Part shown: in pieces, positions 1 to 5,213 of the stretch
Position numbering within the stretch: position 1 is the stretch's first letter
How the letters are laid out: every line of letters starts with the position of its first letter
Assembly (NCBI GenBank): GCA_012798275.1
Contig: JAAZNO010000265.1
Coordinates: 1-6,219 of the forward strand
Length of the DNA: 6,219 bases
Reading direction: 5' to 3'
Source of the DNA: Chloroflexota bacterium
Lineage (GTDB): Bacteria > Chloroflexota > Anaerolineae > B4-G1 > SLSP01
Position numbers and translations under genes: made by a program
Notes under the pieces: model-generated
What the model saw: the letters and a program-made list of their open reading frames with translations, nothing else
What the model was told of the DNA's origin: nothing
Database searches by the model: none

Positions 1-28
1 CTCCAATCAATCCGGGTTCAAGGGGCAT
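1..28 (-). CDS. Start of a truncated unidentified gene (first nine codons)
   Basis: Only the N-terminus, MPLEPGLIG, lies in the window, so no function can be assigned. The start is chosen because an ATG (complement of 26-28) is preceded on the minus strand by AGAGGAG. Its AGGAG core (37-41) sits 8 nt from the ATG, which is ideal Shine-Dalgarno spacing, and the frame stays open to the window edge. It has the same orientation as the membrane glycosyltransferase gene at 460-1902. The only thing between them is the heptamer array plus about 48 bp, so co-transcription through the array is possible. With nine codons, the call rests almost entirely on the ribosome binding site and could be a chance match. 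Confidence 0.45.
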
Positions 29-76
29 GGGGTGTTCTCCTCTTTCGCAATGGTCAAGGGGTGACGGGTACTGGGG

Positions 77-461
77 CCAGTATCCAGCTTCCAGCCGCCA
101 GCCGCCATCTTCCAGCCACCAGCTTCCAGCCGCCAGCAACCAGCTTCCAGCTACCAGCCGCCAGCCACCAGCCACCAGCTTCCAGCCACCAGCAACCAGC
201 TTCCAGCAACCAGCAACCAGCTTCCAGCAACCAGCAACCAGCTTCCAGCAACCAGCAACCAGCTTCCAGCCACCAGCCACCAGCTTCCAGCCACCAGCCA
301 CCAGCACCCAGCTTCCAGCTACCAGCCGCCAGCCGCCAGCCACCAGCCACCAGCCGCCAGCCGCCAGCCACCAGCCACCAGCTTCCAGCAACCAGCTTCC
401 AGCAACCAGCAACCAGCTTCCAGCCGCCAGCACCCAGCCACCAGCTTCCAGCCGCCAGCTC
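77..461. repeat. Tandem array of 55 CCAGCNN heptamers
   Basis: Read by eye, the stretch divides into exactly 55 consecutive 7-bp units with no insertion or deletion. 53 units begin CCAGC; the exceptions are unit 1 (CCAGT, 77-83) and unit 5 (CCATC, 105-111). The last two bases vary within a small alphabet: TT 15 times, CA 13, AA 11, CG 10, TA 2, AC 2, AT 1, TC 1. Higher-order copies are visible. A 21-bp TT-AA-AA triplet occurs three times in a row (196-258), TT-CA-CA twice (259-300), and a 28-bp CG-CG-CA-CA block is tandemly duplicated (322-349 and 350-377). Seven bases are not a codon multiple and most phases lack stops, so open frames across it are by-products. It fills the space between a truncated gene and the glycosyltransferase stop codon. 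It resembles in kind the short tandemly repeated heptamers known from filamentous cyanobacteria, but the unit differs. No function is known to me. Confidence 0.97.
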
Positions 462-1902
462 ACCCCAACATCGGGACAATAAAGCCGAAGAGGCACCAGA
501 AGTCGAGGGCGATGAAGGCGAGCAAGAGCATGCCGCCGGCCAGGGTCTTCCGCCCGTTCGGCAAAGCGCCGGCCAGCAACACGGCGATGGCGGCCGCCCC
601 CAGGAGCGCCATCGTCCACAACGGCGGATCGCCGCGCAGCCATCCAATCCCCCCCATGAGGATGACCACGATCATCAGCCCCAGGCCGGTGAGGACGGCA
701 AGTCGCACTTCAGCGAGCCGCCGCAGGCCCAGGGCGGCGACCAGGGCGAAGATCGGCAGGGCCGGGAAGAGATACCGCGCCTGGTGCTGCACGTAGGTGA
801 GGTTGTACCAGATCGGCAGCGCCAGGGTGATGAGCGCCGAGGCCCCCAGCAGGATCAGCGCGTCCCGCTGCCGGGGTTCCAGCCCCCCTTTGGCGACCCG
901 CACTCCCAGCCACAGCGCGCCCCAGAGCGCCAGCGCCGTGAAGATGCCCGCTCCCAGATAGATGCGCGCGTCGAGCACCACCCCCATCCAGCCGAATTGT
1001 CCCCAGAACGATTGGAAGGTGGTGCGCAGCGCCCCCCGCAGGAAGGGCCACAGCCCCTGGCGGGCGATCCAATCGGCGGTGCGTGGTTGCCCCACGACGA
1101 CCAGATCATGGCGGTGCAGTCCCAGAAAATCGGGCCAGCCATAGGTGAGGAGGTTGCGGATCCACCACAGGCTGCCCAACGCCAGGCCGGGGATCAGGAT
1201 TTGGAGCAGTTGTGTGAGCGCCCAGCGCCAGGAGAAACCGCCTCGCCGCCAGCGCAGCGCCACGACGAGCACGGCGAGTGGCAAGGCCACATAGCCGGTC
1301 GTCTTGGTGAGCAGCAGCGCGCCGAGCACAGCGCCCAGGACGTAAGGGGAGACCTTCCCCCGCAAGTAGCGCAGGGCGAGCAATAACCAGAGCGCCAGGA
1401 GCGCTTCGGTCAGGGAATCGTTGTTCACCCCCGCCATCATCGCCAGATGCTGCGGCAGGAAGGCGACGAAGCCGCCGGCAAGCCAGGTTATGCCGGGCGA
1501 GTGAGGCAGGACCTCGCGCGTCAGGGCCATGGTCAGCGCGACGACGACGCCGCCGAGGAACAGCGAGAAGAGCCGGAGCGGCAGCAACGCGCCGTTGAAG
1601 ATGAGGAAAATGGGCGTTGCCAGCAGGTAATAGAGCGGCGGCTGATGATCCTCGTAGGCGAGGCTGTCCGTCGGCAGGGAGGGGGGAAAGCGTTCGGCGG
1701 TCAGGCGTTCCAGATACTTCTGGTCGTAATCCCGCGCTTCCATCACCGGGAAGCCTTTCCCCTGGGCCAGCGCGGCGATGTAATTGTAGTGCGCCGGTTC
1801 GTCCGGCACCTGCCAGCGCGGCGTCAGCGCGGCGAAGAACGTCCCGACAATCAGATAAGCGACCAGAATTCCTACAGCCGGCCAATGTTTTTTGATCACC
1901 AT
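460..1902 (-). CDS. GT-C-type membrane glycosyltransferase (PMT/GT39 or DUF2142-like)
   Basis: Predicted polytopic inner-membrane enzyme that transfers a sugar from a polyprenyl-phosphate donor to an acceptor on the outer face. The first hydrophobic helix (about residues 8-26) is followed by PDEPAHY. Its Asp34-Glu35 pair sits in the first external loop, where GT-C enzymes keep catalytic acidic residues. EDHQPPLYY follows at residues 84-92, as is typical of PMT/DUF2142 proteins. About ten more hydrophobic segments come next, with QARYLFPALP near the C-terminus. I start at the ATG at 1902 (480 aa) because GGGAG lies 5 nt upstream. An in-frame ATG at 1914 would add MGDS but has no ribosome site. 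The TGA stop (460-462) straddles the heptamer-array boundary, so the extreme C-terminus may have been shaped by array growth. A weak promoter guess is TTGTGT-N16-TATGCT (complement of 2004-2031). The acceptor and the sugar are unknown. The family-level call is firm, but the exact PMT versus DUF2142 assignment is not. Confidence 0.85.
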   Translation of the reverse strand: MVIKKHWPAVGILVAYLIVGTFFAALTPRWQVPDEPAHYNYIAALAQGKGFPVMEARDYDQKYLERLTAERFPPSLPTDSLAYEDHQPPLYYLLATPIFLIFNGALLPLRLFSLFLGGVVVALTMALTREVLPHSPGITWLAGGFVAFLPQHLAMMAGVNNDSLTEALLALWLLLALRYLRGKVSPYVLGAVLGALLLTKTTGYVALPLAVLVVALRWRRGGFSWRWALTQLLQILIPGLALGSLWWIRNLLTYGWPDFLGLHRHDLVVVGQPRTADWIARQGLWPFLRGALRTTFQSFWGQFGWMGVVLDARIYLGAGIFTALALWGALWLGVRVAKGGLEPRQRDALILLGASALITLALPIWYNLTYVQHQARYLFPALPIFALVAALGLRRLAEVRLAVLTGLGLMIVVILMGGIGWLRGDPPLWTMALLGAAAIAVLLAGALPNGRKTLAGGMLLLAFIALDFWCLFGFIVPMLG

Positions 1903-2017
1903 TGAGTCTCCCATGGGAACCGTCGAGTCATTGGAGCGTCCAGAGACAGCAAGGGCGCTTCATGAGGATGCCATGTGCTGTGGGGGGCTGACCCCACGTG
2001 GTAAGCATACCGAATTT
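1903..2017. other. Intergenic gap with GC hairpin and CCACGTGG palindrome
   Basis: Spacer between two minus-strand genes. It holds an inverted repeat GTGGGG (1980-1985) / CCCCAC (1992-1997) with a 6-nt loop, overlapping the 8-bp palindrome CCACGTGG (1994-2001). On the minus strand no T-run follows the hairpin, so it does not qualify as an intrinsic terminator. If transcription starts near 1997, the hairpin would lie at the very 5' end of the glycosyltransferase leader. I see no small gene here. Confidence 0.3.
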
Positions 2018-2836
2018 TCATCCGTACACAATTTGCTTGCCGGTGATCCGCTCGAGGAGTTTTTCGAGGAGCCAGATCACCAGGAAGAAGGGCGCATCTA
2101 CCAGCAGGGTGCTGGCGCCGAGCAAAATGATCCACTCCACGGCGCGCGTTAACAGGCGGGTGAAGCCATTGAGCAGCGTCGTCCCGGCGCCCGCCAGCAC
2201 GATCAGCGCGCCGACGAAGACGCCCACGGCGCCGAGAAAGGGCCACGCATGGGTATCCGCGCGGCTGGGTAACATCGTGTTGCCAATGGTGAACACCAGG
2301 AACGCCCAAATCCACACATCGGGTGCATAGAAAGCCTCGCGCAGGCCACGCAACGCGGCGAGCCAATCCCCGTTGCTCAGCGCGGCGACCATCTCCGGCG
2401 TGCCGAAGCTGAAGTGTCCGATGGCGAAGATGACGGCGGCTCCGGCCAGGAGCGGCGCCGCCCCGATGAGACTGGCGCGGAAGATGTCGGTCTCTTCGAC
2501 CGGGACGACGCCCAGCTGGATGCGTTTGCCCACCCGCCGGGGGAGAATGGACAGGCGCCCGATGCGCACGCCGAGGAGTCGCGCCATCAGGGCGTGACTG
2601 CTTTCGTGCAGCAGCACACCAGGAAAAAGCGTCAGCGCGTAGAGCCACACTGAAATCTCGGCGTCATGGGTCAGCAGGAACATGAGCCCTTGCAGATGCC
2701 GGTGCAGCCAACGATCTGCCAGGAGCAAGAGCCCTAACACTGCCAGCAATTCGCCCAACAGCAGCGTCGCCGATGCCAACGTCGTCTCCTCGGATAAAAT
2801 AGTCTCTGAAAATAGAATCCGTTCCCAGGTGCCCAC
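2018..2836 (-). CDS. M50/site-2-protease-like membrane zinc metallopeptidase
   Basis: Predicted intramembrane metalloprotease. HESSH at residues 77-81, within a hydrophobic segment, matches HExxH: two zinc-binding histidines plus the catalytic glutamate. NTMLPSRAD at residues 186-194 resembles the second S2P motif (N-x-x-P then Asp), so Asp194 is the likely third ligand. GAAPLL (125-130) and several further hydrophobic stretches support a multi-pass protein. There is no PDZ domain, so this is not a classical RseP. The substrate cannot be inferred. The start is uncertain. GTG at 2836 (272 aa) has GGGAG 10 nt upstream. A TTG at 2777-2779 (residue 20, giving 253 aa) has the stronger GAGGAG (2786-2791) at 6 nt. 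A putative promoter at 2855-2882 would start transcription near 2848, inside the GGGAG site, which favours the shorter form. It is divergent from scpA. Confidence 0.8.
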   Translation of the reverse strand: MGTWERILFSETILSEETTLASATLLLGELLAVLGLLLLADRWLHRHLQGLMFLLTHDAEISVWLYALTLFPGVLLHESSHALMARLLGVRIGRLSILPRRVGKRIQLGVVPVEETDIFRASLIGAAPLLAGAAVIFAIGHFSFGTPEMVAALSNGDWLAALRGLREAFYAPDVWIWAFLVFTIGNTMLPSRADTHAWPFLGAVGVFVGALIVLAGAGTTLLNGFTRLLTRAVEWIILLGASTLLVDAPFFLVIWLLEKLLERITGKQIVYG

Positions 2837-2854
2837 GTTCGCACGTCTCCCATG

Positions 2855-2882
2855 ACTATAGCACGATTAGATTCGTGGGCAA
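2855..2882 (-). promoter_or_regulatory. Putative extended -10 promoter of the M50 protease gene
   Basis: On the minus strand TTGCCC (complement of 2877-2882) and TATAGT (complement of 2855-2860) are 16 nt apart. The -10 box matches TATAAT at 5 of 6 positions and is preceded by TGC, as in an extended -10 element. The -35 is weak (3 of 6). Its location in the divergent gap fits, but the predicted start near 2848 falls inside the ribosome site of the longer start codon. Confidence 0.35.
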
Positions 2883-2896
2883 AATGGGCCTGGCGG

Positions 2897-2924
2897 TTGC
2901 AGTTTGGGGCTTTTCGGGTATGGT
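2897..2924 (+). promoter_or_regulatory. Weak candidate promoter of scpA
   Basis: TTGCAG (2897-2902) and TATGGT (2919-2924) are 16 nt apart, with 3 and 4 of 6 consensus matches. Transcription would start near 2931 and leave a leader of about 24 nt containing GGAG (2944-2947), 7 nt before the scpA ATG. The position is good but the sequence match is poor. Confidence 0.22.
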
Positions 2925-2954
2925 TAGCAGCGCAAACCCGAATGGAGCACAGGG

Positions 2955-3719
2955 ATGGAGTACCACGTCCGTACAGCGCAGTTCGAAGGCCCGCTCGATC
3001 TGCTGCTGCATTTGATCGAGAAGGAGGAGCTCGACATCACCCAACTGGCATTGGCGCAGGTGACGGACGAGTTCCTGGCCTATGTGGATTTGATGCGCGG
3101 GCATTTGGATATTGACGTCGTGGCCGATTTTCTGGTCATCGCCGCGCGCTTGCTGTGGATTAAGTCCCAGGTCTTGCTGCCCCAACCGCCTCAGCCGACG
3201 GCGCTCACGCCAGAGGAACCCGGCGACGATCTGGTGCAGCAGCTGCGCACCTATCGGCTGTACAAAGAGGCCGCGCAATGGTTGCGGGAGCAGGATGCGG
3301 CAAGACTGCGCAGTTATGTGCATCTGGCGCCGGCAGTCGTGCCTCAGCGCTTTATCCTCGATCTCAGCGGGGTCACGGTCGAGGCATTGCGCAAGGCGGC
3401 GGAAGCGGCGCTCTATCCGCCGGAAGGCCCCCGGCCGCAGGAAGCCGTGCAGCGCCTGCGCATCTCGATCGTCCAACAGATTCAGCTGATCGGGCAGCGT
3501 TTGATGCGGCTCCCGCAGCTGGCCTTCCATTCACTGCTGAGCCAAAAACCGACGCGCCTGGAAGCGGTCGTGACCTTGCAGGCCATCCTGGAGCTGATCA
3601 AACAGCAGGCGGTTCAGGCGCGGCAGGGCGAGCGCTTTGGCGACATTGTCATCGAGCCGTTGATTCCCGCCGAGCAGATTTCCGCCGCCATTGAGACAGA
3701 AGCAGCAGCGCCAGCATAG
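2955..3719 (+). CDS. scpA: Segregation and condensation protein A (ScpA, kleisin)
   Basis: Cytoplasmic kleisin that bridges the two heads of SMC and binds a ScpB dimer in the condensin that compacts and separates replicated chromosomes. The N-terminal hallmark FEGPLDLLLHLIEKEELDI (residues 10-28) forms the SMC-neck-binding region. DFLVIAARLLWIKSQ (58-72) is the second conserved helix. A proline-rich linker follows (about 76-90). The C-terminal winged-helix part, from RLEAVVTLQAILELIK (201-216) to FGDIVIEP (228-235), binds the SMC head cap. At 254 aa it has the usual family length and is complete. GGAG (2944-2947) lies 7 nt before the ATG, and the first residues match the family start. Unusually, scpB does not follow. 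The next gene is on the other strand and its end overlaps the last 71 bp of scpA, which encode only the variable tail after FGDIVIEP. Confidence 0.96.
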   Translation: MEYHVRTAQFEGPLDLLLHLIEKEELDITQLALAQVTDEFLAYVDLMRGHLDIDVVADFLVIAARLLWIKSQVLLPQPPQPTALTPEEPGDDLVQQLRTYRLYKEAAQWLREQDAARLRSYVHLAPAVVPQRFILDLSGVTVEALRKAAEAALYPPEGPRPQEAVQRLRISIVQQIQLIGQRLMRLPQLAFHSLLSQKPTRLEAVVTLQAILELIKQQAVQARQGERFGDIVIEPLIPAEQISAAIETEAAAPA

Positions 3720-4047
3720 CGCCGGTCACGTCAATCCCCCAATCCATGACGGTCGCGTGTCGCCCCGGCGTAAAGCCCTGATGCACTTCATCGCTGGCAG
3801 CGTAGAGCGCCGTCAGCAGCCAGGCTCCCAGGGCCAGGGACGTCCCTGAAAGGCCCCCGTGTCGCAGTCCGCGCCAGTAGGAAAGCGCCAGCAGCCCAAA
3901 CACGACCATGTGTCCGCCCTTGCGCACGAGGGTGTTGATCAGCGGATCGGGGGGTTGGGGAAGTTGCTCTCGCGTCGAGAGATAGAAGATGAAACCCATC
4001 CACAGCAACGCCGGCCCCCAGGCCCGCGCCCAGGCGGGAAATCTCAT
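3649..4047 (-). CDS. VanZ-like family small membrane protein
   Basis: Small integral membrane protein of the VanZ family. The founding member gives low-level teicoplanin resistance in enterococci, but most relatives have no known role. Family signs are FYLSTRE after the first helix (about residues 11-27), RKGGHMVVFGLLAL (42-55), and ASDEVHQGFTPGR (84-96, with Asp86-Glu87 and His89). MDWGIDVTGAMLALLL (101-116) follows as the last helix. The ATG at 4047 gives 132 aa, a normal length. An in-frame ATG at 4164 would add 39 polar residues unlike the family, and it lies inside a putative -10 box, so I reject it. The strong AGGAGG (4066-4071) is 18 nt from the ATG but only 6 nt from an in-frame ATC at 4057-4059. 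Initiation there would add four residues. The 3' end overlaps scpA by 71 bp, tail to tail. Confidence 0.85.
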   Translation of the reverse strand: MRFPAWARAWGPALLWMGFIFYLSTREQLPQPPDPLINTLVRKGGHMVVFGLLALSYWRGLRHGGLSGTSLALGAWLLTALYAASDEVHQGFTPGRHATVMDWGIDVTGAMLALLLLSQWRRKSARRESTAR

Positions 4048-4065
4048 TTTCGCGGCGATGGTAGT

Positions 4066-4071
4066 CCTCCT
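4066..4071 (-). promoter_or_regulatory. Strong ribosome binding site of the VanZ-like gene, misplaced for ATG
   Basis: AGGAGG within GAGGAGG on the minus strand is the best Shine-Dalgarno sequence in the window. Six bases (ACTACC) separate it from an in-frame ATC, while the nearest ATG is 18 nt away. No ATG, GTG or TTG lies at normal distance. It could mark a rare ATC start or a start codon changed by mutation. Confidence 0.6.
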
Positions 4072-4159
4072 CAGCAGCGCTTCTGTTGTCGGCGCCGCGC
4101 GAATTGGGGCGCCGGAGCGCGCCTGCCCACGGGAAACCTGCCTCTGGCGCGCGGGCGTC

Positions 4160-4187
4160 ATCATACCTCAAAACTTGCCCGGGGCAA
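4160..4187 (-). promoter_or_regulatory. Putative promoter of the VanZ-like gene
   Basis: On the minus strand TTGCCC (complement of 4182-4187) and TATGAT (complement of 4160-4165) are 16 nt apart. The -10 matches 5 of 6 consensus bases. An inverted repeat TTGCC-CGG-GGCAA (4175-4187) covers the -35 box and could be an operator. Transcription would begin near 4153, about 95 nt before the proposed start region. Confidence 0.35.
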
Positions 4188-4232
4188 CGCTGGGGTGGCT
4201 TTGGGACGGCCGGGCTGATGGCGTCGCTGCGC

Positions 4233-4260
4233 TTGCACTGTGCATGAAAGCGGTTAGAAT
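4233..4260 (+). promoter_or_regulatory. Putative promoter of the DPM1-like gene
   Basis: TTGCAC (4233-4238) and TAGAAT (4255-4260) are 16 nt apart. The -10 matches 5 of 6 bases and the -35 matches 3 of 6. The predicted start near 4267 gives a short leader of about 23 nt that includes the AGGTGAGGG ribosome site. The placement is just right, which is the main support. Confidence 0.42.
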
Positions 4261-4289
4261 GACGAAATGCTTTGCAAACAGGTGAGGGA

Positions 4290-5015
4290 ATGAAGACGAC
4301 CGTCATTGTGCCGACGTATAACGAACGCGAGAACATCGCGCGACTGGTGCAACAGCTCCTGGCGCTGCCTGTGGCCGTGAACGTCATCGTCGTGGATGAT
4401 GGCTCGCCCGACGGCACGGGGGCGATCGCCGATGCGGTGGCCGCGGCGCAGCCCTCGCGCGTGGAGGTTATTCACCGGCAGGGAAAACTGGGACTCGGCA
4501 CGGCTTACATCGCGGGGTTCCGCCGCGCGCTGGAGGGGGACAGCGCCCTCATCTGCACCATGGACGCCGACTTCTCCCATCCGCCCGCGGCCATTCCCTC
4601 CATGGTGGAGAAGGCGACCGACGGTTACGATCTGGTGATCGGGAGCCGCTATGTGCCGGGCGGCAGGACCGTCGGCTGCACCTGGCCCCGGATCGCGCTG
4701 AGCTGGGGGGCCAACGCTTTTGCGCATCTGCTGCTGGGATTGCGCGCGCACGACACCACCGCCGGTTTTCGCTGTTACCGCCGGGCGGTCCTCGAAGCGA
4801 TTCCCCTGGAGCAGATTCGCTCCAACGGCTATTCTTTCCTCATCGAGATGCTGTATTACGTTCAGCGCCAGGGATGGAAAGTGGGCGAGATCCCCATCAC
4901 TTTTGAGAATCGCCGGGAGGGGGTCTCGAAAGTCTCGCGGGCCGAGATCACCAAGGCCCTCTCCACGGTTTTGCGGCTTTTGGGACAACGCCTGCGGCGC
5001 TCTTCTACGAACTGA
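4290..5015 (+). CDS. DPM1-like polyprenol-phosphate mannosyltransferase (GT2)
   Basis: Family 2 glycosyltransferase predicted to move a sugar, most likely mannose from GDP-mannose, onto polyprenyl phosphate at the cytoplasmic membrane face. This makes the lipid-linked donor for GT-C enzymes. The GT-A fold motifs appear in the DPM1 order: [10 protein letters not shown] (7-16), [10 protein letters not shown] (34-43), [12 protein letters not shown] (66-77), MDADFSHPP with the metal-binding Asp92-Ala-Asp94 (91-99), and GSRYVPGG (118-125). The C-terminal signs are AGFRCYRR (158-165), [10 protein letters not shown] (181-190) and a basic RREGVSK (208-214). At 241 aa it lacks the C-terminal membrane helices of longer relatives, so it is soluble or peripheral. 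ATG 4290 is preferred, with AGGTGAGGG directly upstream. A TTG at 4272 would add MQTGEG and include the ribosome site itself. The sugar is inferred from family. Glucose transfer, as in DPG-type relatives, is not excluded. The GT-C gene at 460-1902 is a plausible user of its product. Confidence 0.93.
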   Translation: MKTTVIVPTYNERENIARLVQQLLALPVAVNVIVVDDGSPDGTGAIADAVAAAQPSRVEVIHRQGKLGLGTAYIAGFRRALEGDSALICTMDADFSHPPAAIPSMVEKATDGYDLVIGSRYVPGGRTVGCTWPRIALSWGANAFAHLLLGLRAHDTTAGFRCYRRAVLEAIPLEQIRSNGYSFLIEMLYYVQRQGWKVGEIPITFENRREGVSKVSRAEITKALSTVLRLLGQRLRRSSTN

Positions 5016-5061
5016 AACTTGCATTCATCTGCAATGGTGTGACGCCCGATTGCATCTCACG

Positions 5062-5089
5062 TTGACAATCTCCCGCTTTTCCTTATAAT
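5062..5089 (+). promoter_or_regulatory. Perfect-consensus sigma70-type promoter of the secreted-protein gene
   Basis: TTGACA (5062-5067) and TATAAT (5084-5089) both match the housekeeping consensus at 6 of 6 positions, with a 16-nt spacer. The region is distinctly AT-rich within GC-rich DNA. The predicted start near 5096 leaves a leader of about 118 nt before the ATG at 5214. Such an ideal promoter implies strong basal transcription, possibly tempered by the leader. Confidence 0.8.
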
Positions 5090-5095
5090 TGAAAT

Positions 5096-5213
5096 GAGCT
5101 GGCGTTTTCATCCTGGTTAAACTCGGTGCACCGAACTGTAAGCCGGCTGCCACCATTATCCAATCCAAAGTGGCTGGGTCGAGAGTTCATTATTTCCCAC
5201 AGTGAGGTGTAGT
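5096..5213 (+). promoter_or_regulatory. Structured 5' leader of unknown class
   Basis: The untranslated leader can fold by eye. An outer stem CTGGTT (5113-5118) / AGCCGG (5141-5146) encloses an inner stem TCGG (5123-5126) / CCGA (5131-5134) with a TGCA loop. The inner part is also a perfect 12-bp palindrome in DNA. A second stem GCCAC (5149-5153) / GTGGC (5170-5174) competes with a pairing of GTGG (5170-5173) to CCAC (5197-5200), just before the GAGGTG ribosome site (5204-5209). This could be a translational switch, an operator, or chance. The two-level first hairpin with AAAC on its 5' side recalls c-di-GMP-I riboswitches, but the diagnostic GACGCAAAGC is absent. Confidence 0.3.

Noticed and set aside
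77..461. CRISPR array
   Set aside because: The period is 7 bp with no repeat-spacer alternation and no unique spacers, so this is a simple tandem repeat.
54..647. A 197-residue minus-strand open frame rich in Trp/Gly across the array
   Set aside because: It arises because GCTGGNN rarely makes stops. It overlaps the glycosyltransferase 3' end in another frame and resembles no protein.
61..1386. A 441-residue plus-strand open frame with a Pro/Gln/Ser-rich repetitive N-terminus
   Set aside because: Its first part is the heptamer array read in an arbitrary frame. The rest lies opposite the membrane glycosyltransferase, whose motifs and codon pattern show it is the real gene. The frame has no ribosome site and no domain.
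1980..1997. GTGGGG/CCCCAC hairpin as terminator of the protease gene
   Set aside because: There is no T-run on the minus strand after the stem, and the stem is only 6 bp.
2856..3530. A 224-residue open frame opposite scpA
   Set aside because: It is complementary to clearly conserved ScpA sequence and is rich in Arg/Gln/Leu without domain features.
4048..4164. 39-residue N-terminal extension of the VanZ-like protein
   Set aside because: The residues are polar and unlike the family. The upstream ATG lies within a putative -10 box, and the strong ribosome site occurs downstream of it.
4254..5024. A 256-residue open frame opposite the DPM1-like gene
   Set aside because: It mirrors a gene with complete GT2 motifs and has no recognizable fold or start signal.
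5019..5034. Hairpin TTGCA/TGCAA after the DPM1-like gene as an intrinsic terminator
   Set aside because: The stem has 5 weak pairs and no T-run follows, so termination is unlikely.
5113..5180. Confident call of a c-di-GMP-I riboswitch
   Set aside because: The layout is only loosely similar. The conserved GACGCAAAGC ligand-binding core and a clear tetraloop-receptor pair are not present, so it is kept only as an unclassified leader.
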